Assembly (NCBI GenBank): GCA_018714805.1
Contig: DVMW01000008.1
Span: forward strand, 1 to 47,152
Origin: Candidatus Fimenecus excrementigallinarum
GTDB lineage: Bacteria > Bacillota > Clostridia > Oscillospirales > Acutalibacteraceae
Length of the DNA stretch: 47,152 nt
Direction of reading: 5' to 3'
Positions 8,166 to 16,409 of the stretch are shown piece by piece. The first letter of the stretch is position 1, and every line of letters starts with the position of its first letter. The position numbers were made by a program, and so were the translations under genes. The notes below the pieces were generated by a model. It made no database searches, was not told the DNA's origin, and was given only the letters and a program-made list of their open reading frames with translations.

Positions 8166-9023
8166 TTAATATTGAAAATCCGTAATGGTCAGCGTGTTTT
8201 CCAGCGCCGCGCTCCCGTCAATGGCGTATTCCACAAGCCCCAGGTCGATAACGCCCTTCGCCGTGATGGTCACATAGGTCATTTGCAAAAGGGACGCAAT
8301 CTCTTTGGACTGCGGGTTGAAAACGAGCGTTGCGGTGCAGTCGTGGTAGTCGATGGAATACCGCTCGGGCTTGACGACGCGCAGCTTTTCGATTTCGGCG
8401 TCGATGACCTTGCGGGAAATGGGCGCGAACACCTGCCCGTGGTAAGAGGTGAACGGCTCGGGGTCGGTTTCGGGCTTGAGCGTCATGACGATTTCGTAAT
8501 TCCCGTCCGACAGCTTGCGGCAGGAAGCCTTTTCAATCGCCTTTTCCGCGTCGGCGGGGTCCAGCATACACCCAACCTCCCCTTCGTACAGCGGGAAGTA
8601 CGGCGCGGGCGCGCCTTTTTCGTGAAGCTCGGGATTTTTCTTCGCCTTTTCCTCGCTGGTCATGAACTGCGACGCAAGGCCCAGCGCGACGTTGACGGCC
8701 GCCTGTTCAAAGTTCTTTTCCGTGACCTCTTGGTATTCCATTTTACGGTATGCGGGCTTTTCGGATTTCGCCTTGTTCATGACCTCTGTATACAGGCGCA
8801 AAATATCCGCCTTGGACGTCGGGACGGACGGCTGCGCCGCCTTGGCTGCCGCGGCGGGCGCGGGCTCCTGCGCCGCTTCGGTCGTCTGCGCCGCGGGGAC
8901 GGTTTCGGCGGGCGCGGTCGTGCCTGGCGTATGCGTTTGCGGCTCGCCGCCGCACCCGGCGGTCAAAAGCAGCAAAGCGCCGGCGAGCAAAACGGAAAAT
9001 CGACGTGAAGAACGTAGAGACAT
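8166..9023 (-). CDS. Putative lipoprotein
   Basis: A 285-residue exported lipoprotein. Residues 1-24 are a type II signal peptide (MSLRSSRRFS, hydrophobic core, lipobox L-T-A-G-C24). An Ala/Pro/Thr-rich low-complexity linker of about 45 residues follows, then a mixed alpha/beta domain of about 210 residues (from SKADILRLYTEVMNKAK) that I cannot assign. ATG 9023 follows AGAGGG; the frame is open further upstream but would destroy the signal peptide. It has its own promoter at 9095-9123 and leads into the DUF2804 gene. Confidence 0.8.
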   Translation of the reverse strand: MSLRSSRRFSVLLAGALLLLTAGCGGEPQTHTPGTTAPAETVPAAQTTEAAQEPAPAAAAKAAQPSVPTSKADILRLYTEVMNKAKSEKPAYRKMEYQEVTEKNFEQAAVNVALGLASQFMTSEEKAKKNPELHEKGAPAPYFPLYEGEVGCMLDPADAEKAIEKASCRKLSDGNYEIVMTLKPETDPEPFTSYHGQVFAPISRKVIDAEIEKLRVVKPERYSIDYHDCTATLVFNPQSKEIASLLQMTYVTITAKGVIDLGLVEYAIDGSAALENTLTITDFQY

Positions 9024-9094
9024 AAAATTACCCTCTTTTCTGCACGCCAAACCGATTTTCGTGAACCTGAATAAAATCATAATTCCTAACATAT

Positions 9095-9123
9095 ATTTTA
9101 TAGCGCTTTCACCGAATCGTCAA
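9095..9123 (-). promoter_or_regulatory. Promoter of the lipoprotein-DUF2804 unit
   Basis: Minus strand: TTGACG at 9118-9123, a 17-bp spacer and TAAAAT at 9095-9100. Confidence 0.65.
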
Positions 9124-9205
9124 TCTTTTTTGGCGTGAAACTGCAAAAATAGTATAGCCGAAAACGGCGTCGTTTTGCCGTGCCGAAAAAAATGCAAAAA
9201 AGGTC

Positions 9206-9234
9206 TTGACAAACGGGGCCTTGCATAGTATGAT
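9206..9234 (+). promoter_or_regulatory. Strong promoter for tRNA-fMet
   Basis: TTGACA at 9206-9211, a 17-bp spacer and TATGAT at 9229-9234, 30 bases before the tRNA. Confidence 0.85.
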
Positions 9235-9263
9235 ATTAAGGCACTCGAGAGAGCGCGACATAT

Positions 9264-9340
<77 letters not shown>

Positions 9341-9346
9341 GAAAAA

Positions 9347-9375
9347 AGCAGTCGACTATGTCGGCTGCTATTTTG
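9347..9375 (+). terminator. Terminator of tRNA-fMet (copy 1 of a duplicated hairpin)
   Basis: The stem AGCAGTCGAC/GTCGGCTGCT around TAT (one G-T pair) is followed by ATTTTG. Nearly the same hairpin recurs at 9951-9979. Confidence 0.75.
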
Positions 9376-9508
9376 CAATGAAGCGCACCAAAAGGCGCGA
9401 ATGAAAAACTTTCATAAGCGAAAATCGATTGAAAGAGCCGGGTAAAATTTGCACCGGATTGCGTGCAATGCTTGCCGCTTCCGTCAACACCGCCAAGGGG
9501 AACAGCAG

Positions 9509-9919
9509 ATGAAATTTTATAAAATTACCGGGGAAGATGAAGAACTTATAAAAATCGCGCTTGAAACATTACAAAGAAATTTTGACGATGGGATTTATCA
9601 CCATACTGTCGGCGCGGCGCTTCGTTGTCAAAGCGGAAAAATTTATAGCGGCGTAAACTGTGACGGCATTCACGGTTCTTGCGCAGAATACATCACAATC
9701 GGCATGGCAATTTCGGCCGGAGAAAAAGATTTCGACACAATTGTCGCGGTTCACGACAACGCGCCGAATTTCCTGGTTCCGCCCTGCGGCAATTGTCGTC
9801 AATTGCTTATAGAATACTGCCCGAATATTCAGGTCATATTAAACGACGAAAACAACAATGTGGTAAAGGCGGATATAAAAGATTTGCTTCCCCTTGCATG
9901 GAAGCCGGTCGCAATGTAA
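9509..9919 (+). CDS. Cytidine / blasticidin-S deaminase family protein
   Basis: A 136-residue zinc-dependent nucleoside deaminase. The zinc site is C58-A-E60 (Glu as proton shuttle) and P92-C93-x2-C96 (PPCGNCRQ), the three-cysteine arrangement of small tetrameric cytidine deaminases. The C-terminal ending IKDLLPLAWKP, together with GSCAE, is closer in appearance to blasticidin-S deaminases than to housekeeping Cdd, so the natural substrate is uncertain. ATG 9509 follows AAGGGG. The codons are clearly more AT-rich than the neighbours. The gene sits between two copies of the tRNA-fMet terminator, which suggests acquisition behind the tRNA. Confidence 0.85.
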   Translation: MKFYKITGEDEELIKIALETLQRNFDDGIYHHTVGAALRCQSGKIYSGVNCDGIHGSCAEYITIGMAISAGEKDFDTIVAVHDNAPNFLVPPCGNCRQLLIEYCPNIQVILNDENNNVVKADIKDLLPLAWKPVAM

Positions 9920-9950
9920 GGAATATCGATTTTAGACAGCATTTAATAAC

Positions 9951-9979
9951 AGCAGCCGACTATGTCGGCTGCTGTTTTG
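9951..9979 (+). terminator. Terminator of the deaminase gene (copy 2 of the duplicated hairpin)
   Basis: Perfect 10-bp stem AGCAGCCGAC/GTCGGCTGCT around TAT, then GTTTTG. Confidence 0.8.
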
Positions 9980-10108
9980 TCTGTAACGCGAACGGCGCGT
10001 CTATGCCGTGTCTGCGACACCCTGCGTTTTTTGCGGGCGGTTTGCCGGTTTCTTTTGTAGACATTTAGAACGAATTTTGATGATTTTTATAAATTTTGTG
10101 TGATTTCC

Positions 10109-10137
10109 TTGACAGTATGCGCAATATATTGTAAACT
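10109..10137 (+). promoter_or_regulatory. Promoter of the surface-protein gene
   Basis: TTGACA at 10109-10114, a 17-bp spacer and TAAACT at 10132-10137. The leader is about 45 nt. Confidence 0.8.
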
Positions 10138-10189
10138 ATCCTCAAGAGTAGGCTTATGCCTGCAAATTTTGAGTAAAAGAGGGAAAAAC

Positions 10190-11059
10190 ATGAAAAAGGT
10201 TCTCGCAGTCCTGATGACCTTGGTTTTAGCAGTCACGCTGTGCGTACCGAGCTTTGCGGCAGACCCGACGGAATCCGGCGTTCTGGACCAGATTATTGCG
10301 ACGGTCGGTCCGGTGATTGAGCAAATCATCGGCTCCATTACCGGCGGCGGCACGCCGACGCTCCCGGATGTCAGCGCCCCGTCCTCGGATGAGCTCATGG
10401 ATATGCTTAAAGATATGCTGCAGGGCACCACGCTGGATGCGGCAACCGCCGAAACCGTTGTGTCTGTCATGCTCAATGCGGGCGCTTCCAAAGCGGACGT
10501 TGAGGCGGTCATTCAACAGCTCGAGGCTGACGGCACTTTGAACGCGGAATCCGTTGCCGCCCTGAGAGCGGCTCTGGAGGCGGCGGAGGAGCCGACGACC
10601 GAGGCGCCCATCGTCAGCGACGAGCAGGCGCAGGAGATTGCCACGCAGGTCATTTCCGCGCTGCAGGGTCTTGGCATTTCGGCGGACCAGATGCGCGACG
10701 TTGCGCAAGAGCTTTACGACAGAGGCATCCTGCCGCCGAACGTTTACGAGCTTGTCATTGCGCAGATTAACGCTTCCGAGGAAACCACGGCGGCGGAAAA
10801 TGACGAAGGCGGCATCGGCGGCCTTCTGGGCGGCGTCGGTGATTTCTTCGGCGGCATCTTTGACACCATCGGCGGTATGCTCGGCTTCGGCGGCGGCGAG
10901 GAAGGCGGCAGCGGCGAAGGCGGCGACGTGGATGAAGAGGACAATATCTACGGCGGCGGCCCTCCAAACGGCGATACGGTCGTATTTGCTGTTGTCGGCG
11001 TTGCGGCGGCTGCCGGTGCGGCGCTGCTTCTGACCCGCAAGAAGAAGTCCGACAAATAA
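10190..11059 (+). CDS. Secreted, C-terminally anchored acidic surface protein
   Basis: 289 residues. Residues 1-23 are a Sec signal peptide (MKKVLAVLMTLVLAVTLCVPSFA). The mature part is acidic and helical, with two Thr/Glu-rich linkers (EEPTTEAP, EETTAAEN) and a Gly-rich stretch (GGIGGLLGGVGDFFGG...GFGGGEEGGSGEGG). The C-terminus has the architecture of a sortase substrate: PPNGD, a hydrophobic helix (VVFAVVGVAAAAGAALLL) and a basic tail TRKKKSDK. The motif PPNGD is a degenerate form of the PxTGD-like sorting signals common in Clostridia, so covalent anchoring is possible but not certain. ATG 10190 follows AAGAGGG. It is monocistronic, with a promoter and terminator at its ends. No ligand or enzyme activity is apparent. 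Confidence 0.78.
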   Translation: MKKVLAVLMTLVLAVTLCVPSFAADPTESGVLDQIIATVGPVIEQIIGSITGGGTPTLPDVSAPSSDELMDMLKDMLQGTTLDAATAETVVSVMLNAGASKADVEAVIQQLEADGTLNAESVAALRAALEAAEEPTTEAPIVSDEQAQEIATQVISALQGLGISADQMRDVAQELYDRGILPPNVYELVIAQINASEETTAAENDEGGIGGLLGGVGDFFGGIFDTIGGMLGFGGGEEGGSGEGGDVDEEDNIYGGGPPNGDTVVFAVVGVAAAAGAALLLTRKKKSDK

Positions 11060-11074
11060 GCAGAACACACGTTG

Positions 11075-11109
11075 CAAGGGATTCGGGAAACCGGGTCCCT
11101 TGTTTTTTT
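11075..11109 (+). terminator. Terminator of the surface-protein gene
   Basis: The stem CAAGGGA/TCCCTTG with an inner CGG-GAAA-CCG is followed by seven T. The T-run also supplies the -35 of the coaX promoter. Confidence 0.85.
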
Positions 11110-11128
11110 GCCGAAATTGTGGTAAACT
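11100..11128 (+). promoter_or_regulatory. Promoter of coaX, overlapping the upstream terminator
   Basis: TTGTTT at 11100-11105, a 17-bp spacer and TAAACT at 11123-11128 with TGG before it. Confidence 0.6.
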
Positions 11129-11162
11129 GGACTTGAAACGCAAGCAGAAAGCAGGTGCAGGT

Positions 11163-11927
11163 TTGGTTTTAACGCTGGATATCGGCAACACCAACATCAA
11201 TCTCGGATTGTTCGACGATACAAAAATCACGATGCGCGCGCGGTTTTCCACACAGCGCGACGCAACGGACGACCAGTATGCCGTGCTGCTGCACACCCTG
11301 TTTGCCATGCACGGCGTGTCGCTCGGCGCCATTGCGGGCTGCGTGGTCAGCTCGGTCGTGCCGGAGCTGACGACGGCGCTTGTCGAGGCCGTCCGGACGC
11401 TCACGGGCAAAACGCCGCTTGTGCTGTCGCCCGGCGTGCGCACGGGACTCAACATTTTAATTGACAACCCCGCCCAGCTCGGCGCGGACCTTGCCGCCGG
11501 GGCGGTCGGCGCCGTACAGCGCCATCCCCTCCCCGCCTTCGTCGTGGACCTCGGGACGGCGACCAAAATTTATGCCGTCGACGAAAACCGCAGCTTTCAC
11601 GGGTGCATGATTGCGCCGGGCGTGCAGGTCTCCCTGCAGGCGCTGACCAGCGTCAGCTCCCTGCTGCCCGCTATCCCCCTGGAAGCGCCGAAAAAGGCGT
11701 GCGGGACCAACACCGTGGAAAGTATGCAAAGCGGCGTTGTGCTCGGGACGGCGGCGATGATTGACGGGCTTTTGGACCGGTTCGCCGAGGAGCTCGGCGC
11801 GCCGAAAAGCATTGTTGCGACCGGCGGGCTTTCCAAATGCGTGTACCCGGTCTGCCGGCACGAAATCCGGCACGACGCGGATTTGATTCTGCACGGCCTC
11901 AAAACCATCTACGACAAAAACAACTGA
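11163..11927 (+). CDS. coaX: Type III pantothenate kinase
   Basis: Phosphorylates pantothenate, the first step of coenzyme A synthesis. 254 residues, the usual CoaX length. The ASKHA-fold phosphate-1 motif is LDIGNTN (D6), GADLAAGAVGA is the family core around residue 100, VVDLGTATK is the second acidic motif and GCMIAPGVQ follows. There is no ATG at the right place. TTG 11163 directly precedes VLTLDIGNTN and follows a purine-rich AGGTGCAGGT, so TTG initiation is the best choice. It is followed 71 bp later by an ECF S component gene. Confidence 0.93.
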   Translation: MVLTLDIGNTNINLGLFDDTKITMRARFSTQRDATDDQYAVLLHTLFAMHGVSLGAIAGCVVSSVVPELTTALVEAVRTLTGKTPLVLSPGVRTGLNILIDNPAQLGADLAAGAVGAVQRHPLPAFVVDLGTATKIYAVDENRSFHGCMIAPGVQVSLQALTSVSSLLPAIPLEAPKKACGTNTVESMQSGVVLGTAAMIDGLLDRFAEELGAPKSIVATGGLSKCVYPVCRHEIRHDADLILHGLKTIYDKNN

Positions 11928-11998
11928 ACAGACATTTCGGCTTTCTCTGTCAAATTTTGCGCTGCATCCCGCCCGGGAGCAGCAGCAAGGAGGAACAT

Positions 11999-12637
11999 AT
12001 GAAAACCACCCAACAACCGTCCGCGCGCACGCGCGCGGGCAAAACAGTCGCGCTTGTGGAGACCGCGGTGCTGACGGCGATTATTCTGGTCATGACCTTT
12101 ACGCCGATTGGCTATTTGCGCGTCGCCGGGCTGGAGCTGACGCTCATCATGGTCCCGGTCATCATCGGTGCGGTCACGCGCGGCCCCGGCGTCGCCGCCT
12201 TTTTGGGCGGTGTTTTCGGACTGACGAGCTTTGCGCAATGCTTTATGGGCAGCGCGCTCGGCACGGTGCTGGCCGCGGTCAGCATCCCGCGGACCTTTGT
12301 CGTCTGCTTTGTGCCGAGACTGCTGGCGGGGCTTTTGTGCGGGCTTGTGTTCCAAGTCTGCCGCAAGCATGACCGGCGCGGCGGCTGGAGCTTTGTCGCC
12401 GCCGGCGTTTGCGGCTCGCTTTTGAATACCGCGCTGTTTTTGGGCGCGCTTGCGCTGCTGTTTTGGAACGTGCAATTCACGCCCGACCAGGCGGCTGCGC
12501 TCGGCGGGGTCGACACGGTGCTTAAGACCGTTATCGGCATAGCGGCGGGTCTGAACGCCCCCATTGAGCTTGTGGTCTGCGCCGTTTTGGGCTCGGCGGT
12601 CGGGAAGGGCCTTACCGTCGCGCTCAAGCGCCGGTAA
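11999..12637 (+). CDS. ECF transporter S component, probably for pantothenate
   Basis: 212 residues with six predicted membrane segments after a basic N-terminus, as in ECF S components of the PF12822 type. Early hydrophobic segments (LVETAVLTAIILVMTFTPIGYL and ELTLIMVPVIIGAVTRGPGVAAFLGGVFG) carry the conserved short loops of the family. S components bind the vitamin and dock onto a shared EcfA-A'-T module, which is not in this window. Placement directly behind coaX argues for pantothenate (PanT-like); this is context inference. ATG 11999 follows AAGGAGG. A strong terminator follows. Confidence 0.85.
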   Translation: MKTTQQPSARTRAGKTVALVETAVLTAIILVMTFTPIGYLRVAGLELTLIMVPVIIGAVTRGPGVAAFLGGVFGLTSFAQCFMGSALGTVLAAVSIPRTFVVCFVPRLLAGLLCGLVFQVCRKHDRRGGWSFVAAGVCGSLLNTALFLGALALLFWNVQFTPDQAAALGGVDTVLKTVIGIAAGLNAPIELVVCAVLGSAVGKGLTVALKRR

Positions 12638-12654
12638 GCGAATAAAAGCATACG

Positions 12655-12685
12655 GCCGGGAGGACTGTCCTCCCGGCTTTTCCTT
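12655..12685 (+). terminator. Terminator of the coaX - ECF S component unit
   Basis: Perfect 10-bp stem GCCGGGAGGA/TCCTCCCGGC around CTG, followed by TTTTCCTTT. Confidence 0.88.
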
Positions 12686-12729
12686 TGCCCGGACGCGGGA
12701 ACCCCGCCGCAGCCCCCGCCATAGAATGT

Positions 12730-12767
12730 ACCGTACCGGACCCGAAAAGCGCCGGCGGCGGTACGGT
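12730..12767. repeat. Inverted repeat in the convergent gap
   Basis: ACCGTACC (12730-12737) and GGTACGGT (12760-12767) form an 8-bp stem around a 22-nt GC-rich loop, between two unrelated terminators. No function can be assigned. Confidence 0.35.
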
Positions 12768-12815
12768 CGCGCCCTTTTGCGTGCCTGAAAAGCCGGACCG
12801 CATATGCGCCCGCGC

Positions 12816-12851
12816 AAAAAAAAGGACCCGCAGGTAGCTTTCTGCGGGTCC
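12816..12851 (-). terminator. Terminator of the MFS transporter gene
   Basis: Perfect 10-bp stem GGACCCGCAG/CTGCGGGTCC with an 8-nt loop, followed on the minus strand by eight T. Confidence 0.9.
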
Positions 12852-12871
12852 TTGCTGTTTACTGAAAAGCG

Positions 12872-14719
12872 TCAGTCGGCGTTTTCCATTTCGACCTTGT
12901 CCACAATCTCCTGCGGGACGGCCTCGCCGTGCCGGACAAACAGGATGCACAGGACGCTGATGACAAAGGCAATCGGGCTGTAATAGAACAGCGAGAGGTA
13001 CGTGCCGCTGAGCATGGCGACTACGCCGTACACAATCGGGGACGCAATCTGCGCCGAGAAGGTCGCCGTGTAATAATACCCCGTGAAGGTGCCGACCTTT
13101 TCCACGCCGCCAATCTCCAGCACCAGAGGCAGGGTGTTCACGGTGATGAACATATTCGCCGCGCCCGCAAGCACCAGAACCGGATAGATGAGAATCTTCA
13201 GAATGTCAATGACGTCGTTGAGCGAGCTGTTGACCGCTTCCAGTGCCCGGCCGCGGTCCGCTTCGGTCAGCTGCAGGCCGAACTGCGCGTTCGCCGCGCG
13301 GACAACGGCGCCGAAATCATACCCTTCTGCGGTAATTTCCTCGTCAAAGGCGGCGTATTTGGCCGCTTCCTCGCCGGTGAGCCCGCCGTTGAGATAGGCG
13401 ATGTAGCCGTCCATCTCAATGAGCGCGTCGTCCTTGAGCGCGTGCTCGTCATTGTAAGTATCCACCTGGTCGACAACGCTTGTATAAACCTTGTTGGTCG
13501 AATTGAAGGAGCTGATATTGAAGCCGTCCTGCGAAATCAGGACGCTGAAAATGCTGAAGAATACGACGAACGCCAGAATGAAAATGGCAAGTCCGCCGAG
13601 AATCGTCTTTTTGCGGCCGAACTTCTTGCCGAGCTTGCCGGCGGGCAGCGCGGCGGCGGCCGAACAGACGGCGAAGATTGCCATCAGAATCGTCGCCTGG
13701 CTGGTTTCCATGTGGAGAATCTCCGCGGCGAACAGCGAGAAGAAGGTCTGAATGGCGTTGGAGCCGCAGAACAGGAAAAAGAGGCCCATCAGCATAAAGA
13801 TGAGGCTCTTGCGCTCGGCGCGCGACAGCTTTTGGGCGCGGCGCTCCGCTTTTTCGCGGCGCTTGGCTTCCTTTTCGGCGGCGCGGCGGGCGGCCGCATC
13901 CATCGCCATGTTCTGGTCGGCGACCACGGTCAGGCGGCTGTCGGGCTCCTTGACCTTCAGGAGGACGACGAGCATACCGACGACCATGACGACCGAGCCG
14001 ATAAGGAACACGTACGGGTAGGTGCGTTCCTCGTTGGCGGAATTGACCTCAATGCCCGTAGCGGCCGTATACACCAGCGTAACAATCGTGCCGGCAACCA
14101 TGCCAATGAGGCTGCCGAGGCCGCCCATCAGGTTGATAATCGCGTTGCCCTCCGAACGCAGCGCGGGCGGCGTCAAATCCGGCATCAGGGCGACGACCGG
14201 CGCGCGCCACAGAGACATGACAAAAACGAACAGGATGATGCAGAGCATCGTCAGCGGCAGCGAGCCGCGCAGCGCGCACAGCGGGATGAGCGCAAACAGC
14301 AGCGCACAGACCGGCGCACCGAACGTGATGAACGGGCGGCGCTTGCCGAGCCGCGAATGGCACCGGTCCGAAAGCTTGCCGAAGGTGGGCTGGAAAATGA
14401 CGCCGAAAATGTTGTCAAAGGTCATGATGATACCGATGAACAACGGCACCAGCGTAATGCCGCCGCCGGCCAGGGTTACGTCCTCCCCCTGCGCCGCGGC
14501 AAAGCGCGCCAAAAACGGCAGGCTCTCATTGAGCTTGGCGCTCCAGGCGGCAACCGTAGGCGAATCCCCCAACAGATGGTTGAGGATTTTCGTGATGTAC
14601 GGGTCGTAGATGGCCCAGGCGATTGACGAGGCGAGAAAGCCGAACCCGGTCAGAATGGTATGCCAGTAGTTCAGTTTCCCGTTTTTTTCACAAAACAGTT
14701 CTTTTGCTTTTTCTGCCAA
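12872..14719 (-). CDS. MFS / GPH-type sugar-cation symporter with extra soluble segments
   Basis: About 615 residues, well above the usual 450-500. Twelve membrane segments are predicted. The signature after TM2-3 is PTFGKLSDRCHSRLGKRRPFI, typical of GPH/SLC45-like sugar symporters. Two additions explain the length. One is a charged Ala/Lys/Glu-rich central cytoplasmic loop (DAAARRAAEKEAKRREKAERR, likely coiled coil). The other is a soluble insertion of about 100 residues between late membrane segments, encoded near 13190-13540 (QVDTYNDEHALKDDALIEMD and following). A GTG at 14728 lies directly on the RBS; TTG 14719 is eight bases after AAAGGAG and is preferred. Substrate unknown. Confidence 0.85.
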   Translation of the reverse strand: MAEKAKELFCEKNGKLNYWHTILTGFGFLASSIAWAIYDPYITKILNHLLGDSPTVAAWSAKLNESLPFLARFAAAQGEDVTLAGGGITLVPLFIGIIMTFDNIFGVIFQPTFGKLSDRCHSRLGKRRPFITFGAPVCALLFALIPLCALRGSLPLTMLCIILFVFVMSLWRAPVVALMPDLTPPALRSEGNAIINLMGGLGSLIGMVAGTIVTLVYTAATGIEVNSANEERTYPYVFLIGSVVMVVGMLVVLLKVKEPDSRLTVVADQNMAMDAAARRAAEKEAKRREKAERRAQKLSRAERKSLIFMLMGLFFLFCGSNAIQTFFSLFAAEILHMETSQATILMAIFAVCSAAAALPAGKLGKKFGRKKTILGGLAIFILAFVVFFSIFSVLISQDGFNISSFNSTNKVYTSVVDQVDTYNDEHALKDDALIEMDGYIAYLNGGLTGEEAAKYAAFDEEITAEGYDFGAVVRAANAQFGLQLTEADRGRALEAVNSSLNDVIDILKILIYPVLVLAGAANMFITVNTLPLVLEIGGVEKVGTFTGYYYTATFSAQIASPIVYGVVAMLSGTYLSLFYYSPIAFVISVLCILFVRHGEAVPQEIVDKVEMENAD

Positions 14720-14752
14720 TGCGCACACTCCTTTGCTGCAAGTCTATTGTAA

Positions 14753-14781
14753 ATGATAACAGATTTCAAAAAAATGTGCAA
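14753..14781 (-). promoter_or_regulatory. Promoter of the MFS transporter gene
   Basis: Minus strand: TTGCAC at 14776-14781, a 17-bp spacer and TATCAT at 14753-14758. Confidence 0.7.
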
Positions 14782-14837
14782 GTTAAATTTATGTAAGGTG
14801 CCGGGGAAAACGCGCGGCGGCGCTCCGGCGCGGAATG

Positions 14838-16154
14838 TCAATCCTGCTCGTCCTTCTGCTCATGCGCGCGGCGGCGTTCGCGGCGGCGCTTTTCCTGCTT
14901 CTTTTTCCGGACGCGGACAATGACGACCTCGAGCGCCACAAGCGCCAGCACGACAAGCACCGCGGCAGCCACGCGCCCGGCCGTCACGGTCTTGCCGTCC
15001 GACTCCTGCGTGCGGTTCGTAAGGCCGGAAACCGCCAGCTCCAGGGCATACCGCGCCTGCATCAGGCTGTTTTCGGAGGCGGGCGCGGAAAGCGCGTCGC
15101 GCGCGTCGGATATTGCGTCCTTCAGCGCGTTTGCCGACTGGGTGCTGCAAAGCGTCACGTCGATTTGCTGGGCCTTATCGAGCGCTTCGTTCAGGCGTGT
15201 GCGTTCGGTCGAAAGCCGGGCGAAATATTCGCAAAGCTCCGTAATGCGGTCGGTCACCAGCACGCTGTAGCCGCGCGCGGTCACGTCGTTGTAGCCGATA
15301 TAGTTGTCCTCCCGGTCGCCGCAAAGCGCCGGGTCGGTCATGTCGATGACCCCCCTGCCCTTTTCCGCAAAGCGCGACATGACGGAATCGCCGAACACGA
15401 CGCTGTAGGCGTTGGCGCTTGCAAGCATCGTGCCCACCGCGCCCGCGGACAGCGTGCGGGAAACGGTTGAGCGCGCGGAAAAGACGACGTTGCCGGTATA
15501 GGCGGAAAACACCAGCGGCATTTGGGACTTGGATTCGAGCCAGTCCACAACCTCCCCGCGGTCGCCGTCCGCCAAGAATACGACGCTGCCGAGCGTTCCG
15601 GCAGCGTTCAGCTGCTCATAGATTTCCTCGCGAAACGCCCACGCGCCCTCCAGCACCAGCAAAACCCCGGCGGCGTTCGCCGCTTCGACGGCCTCCTCCA
15701 GCGTCGGGACCGTATACTCGGTGATGGGCTCGTGCAGGTTCCCCGTGCCGTTGCGCAGGTGGCAGGCGGAAAGCTCGTGATAGCCCATTTCGGAGACGTT
15801 GCGGTCTATCACGTTGCCGAGCGCGTCCACGCACATTCTGGACAGGTTCTCATCCGCCGACAGCACAAAGTAGTTGTCCGCCGTTTTGCGGACATACACC
15901 TGCACAAGGTCCGCGCCGGCCTCGGCCGCGGCGGTGATGGCGGCGGCGGAATTTTCAGGGTAATTCGCCTTGTCGCCGTATTTTGAGACAACCAGCGGTC
16001 TGCCCGCCGGGTCGCGCAGCGCGGACGCCGTATCGGAAATTTGCTTGGCGGCGTCGGTCTGCGCCGCCGCCGGCGCCGCAAAGGCGGGCAGCGCGCACGA
16101 GAGCAGCAGCATGAGCGCAAGCGCTTGCGCAAGCATGGTTTTCAAAAAACGCAT
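14838..16154 (-). CDS. Membrane-anchored glycerophosphodiesterase-like protein lacking catalytic residues
   Basis: 438 residues. Signal peptide 1-26 (LLLSCALPAFAA), a GDPD-like TIM-barrel domain about 50-310, a helical segment about 310-380, one C-terminal membrane helix about 390-415 and a strongly basic cytoplasmic tail (KKKQEKRRRERRR). The fold signature is clear: YPENS at 65-69, AGADLVQVYV at 79-88 and LSADENLSR at 98-106. The catalytic positions are changed, however. The AHRG site reads S57-K-Y-G60, the metal-binding E-x-D reads Q85-V-Y87, and the HD pair reads A100-D101. The domain is therefore probably not a phosphodiesterase and may be a binding or scaffold protein facing outwards. 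ATG 16154 follows AGGAGGAA. No strong terminator follows; a GC-rich imperfect hairpin lies at about 14805-14835. Confidence 0.8.
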   Translation of the reverse strand: MRFLKTMLAQALALMLLLSCALPAFAAPAAAQTDAAKQISDTASALRDPAGRPLVVSKYGDKANYPENSAAAITAAAEAGADLVQVYVRKTADNYFVLSADENLSRMCVDALGNVIDRNVSEMGYHELSACHLRNGTGNLHEPITEYTVPTLEEAVEAANAAGVLLVLEGAWAFREEIYEQLNAAGTLGSVVFLADGDRGEVVDWLESKSQMPLVFSAYTGNVVFSARSTVSRTLSAGAVGTMLASANAYSVVFGDSVMSRFAEKGRGVIDMTDPALCGDREDNYIGYNDVTARGYSVLVTDRITELCEYFARLSTERTRLNEALDKAQQIDVTLCSTQSANALKDAISDARDALSAPASENSLMQARYALELAVSGLTNRTQESDGKTVTAGRVAAAVLVVLALVALEVVIVRVRKKKQEKRRRERRRAHEQKDEQD

Positions 16155-16199
16155 GGCAGGTTCCTCCTACAATCCGAAACTCGGTTTCCTTTATGGGGT

Positions 16200-16228
16200 A
16201 GTATACCAAATTCGCCCGGAATTTACAA
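16200..16228 (-). promoter_or_regulatory. Promoter of the GDPD-like gene
   Basis: Minus strand: TTGTAA at 16223-16228, a 17-bp spacer and TATACT at 16200-16205. Confidence 0.75.
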
Positions 16229-16342
16229 GTGCCCGATTGTGCTTTTCCCCTGTTTTTCGGCCGGAAAGCACCAAATATTGTATAGTTTTCAAAATGCACA
16301 AAAATGGTAGTTGTTTTTTTACTATACCCGCCGTTTTTAGGC

Positions 16343-16372
16343 TTGATTGCGGCGGGACGGATGTGCTAAAAT
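16343..16372 (+). promoter_or_regulatory. Promoter of the HTH-nth-dnaD-dnaI operon
   Basis: TTGATT at 16343-16348, an 18-bp spacer and TAAAAT at 16367-16372 with an extended TGC. Confidence 0.6.
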
Positions 16373-16409
16373 AAGGGTCGATTCGACGAAAGAAAGGGGG
16401 CGCGGGCGT

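Noticed and set aside
10226-11566. A 446-residue frame antisense to the surface protein and coaX
   Set aside because: It runs through a terminator and across two plus-strand genes with clear signals.
12929-14626. A 565-residue open frame antisense to the MFS transporter
   Set aside because: It is Arg/Asp/His-rich low-complexity translation of the complementary strand with no family motifs; such shadows are common in GC-rich DNA.
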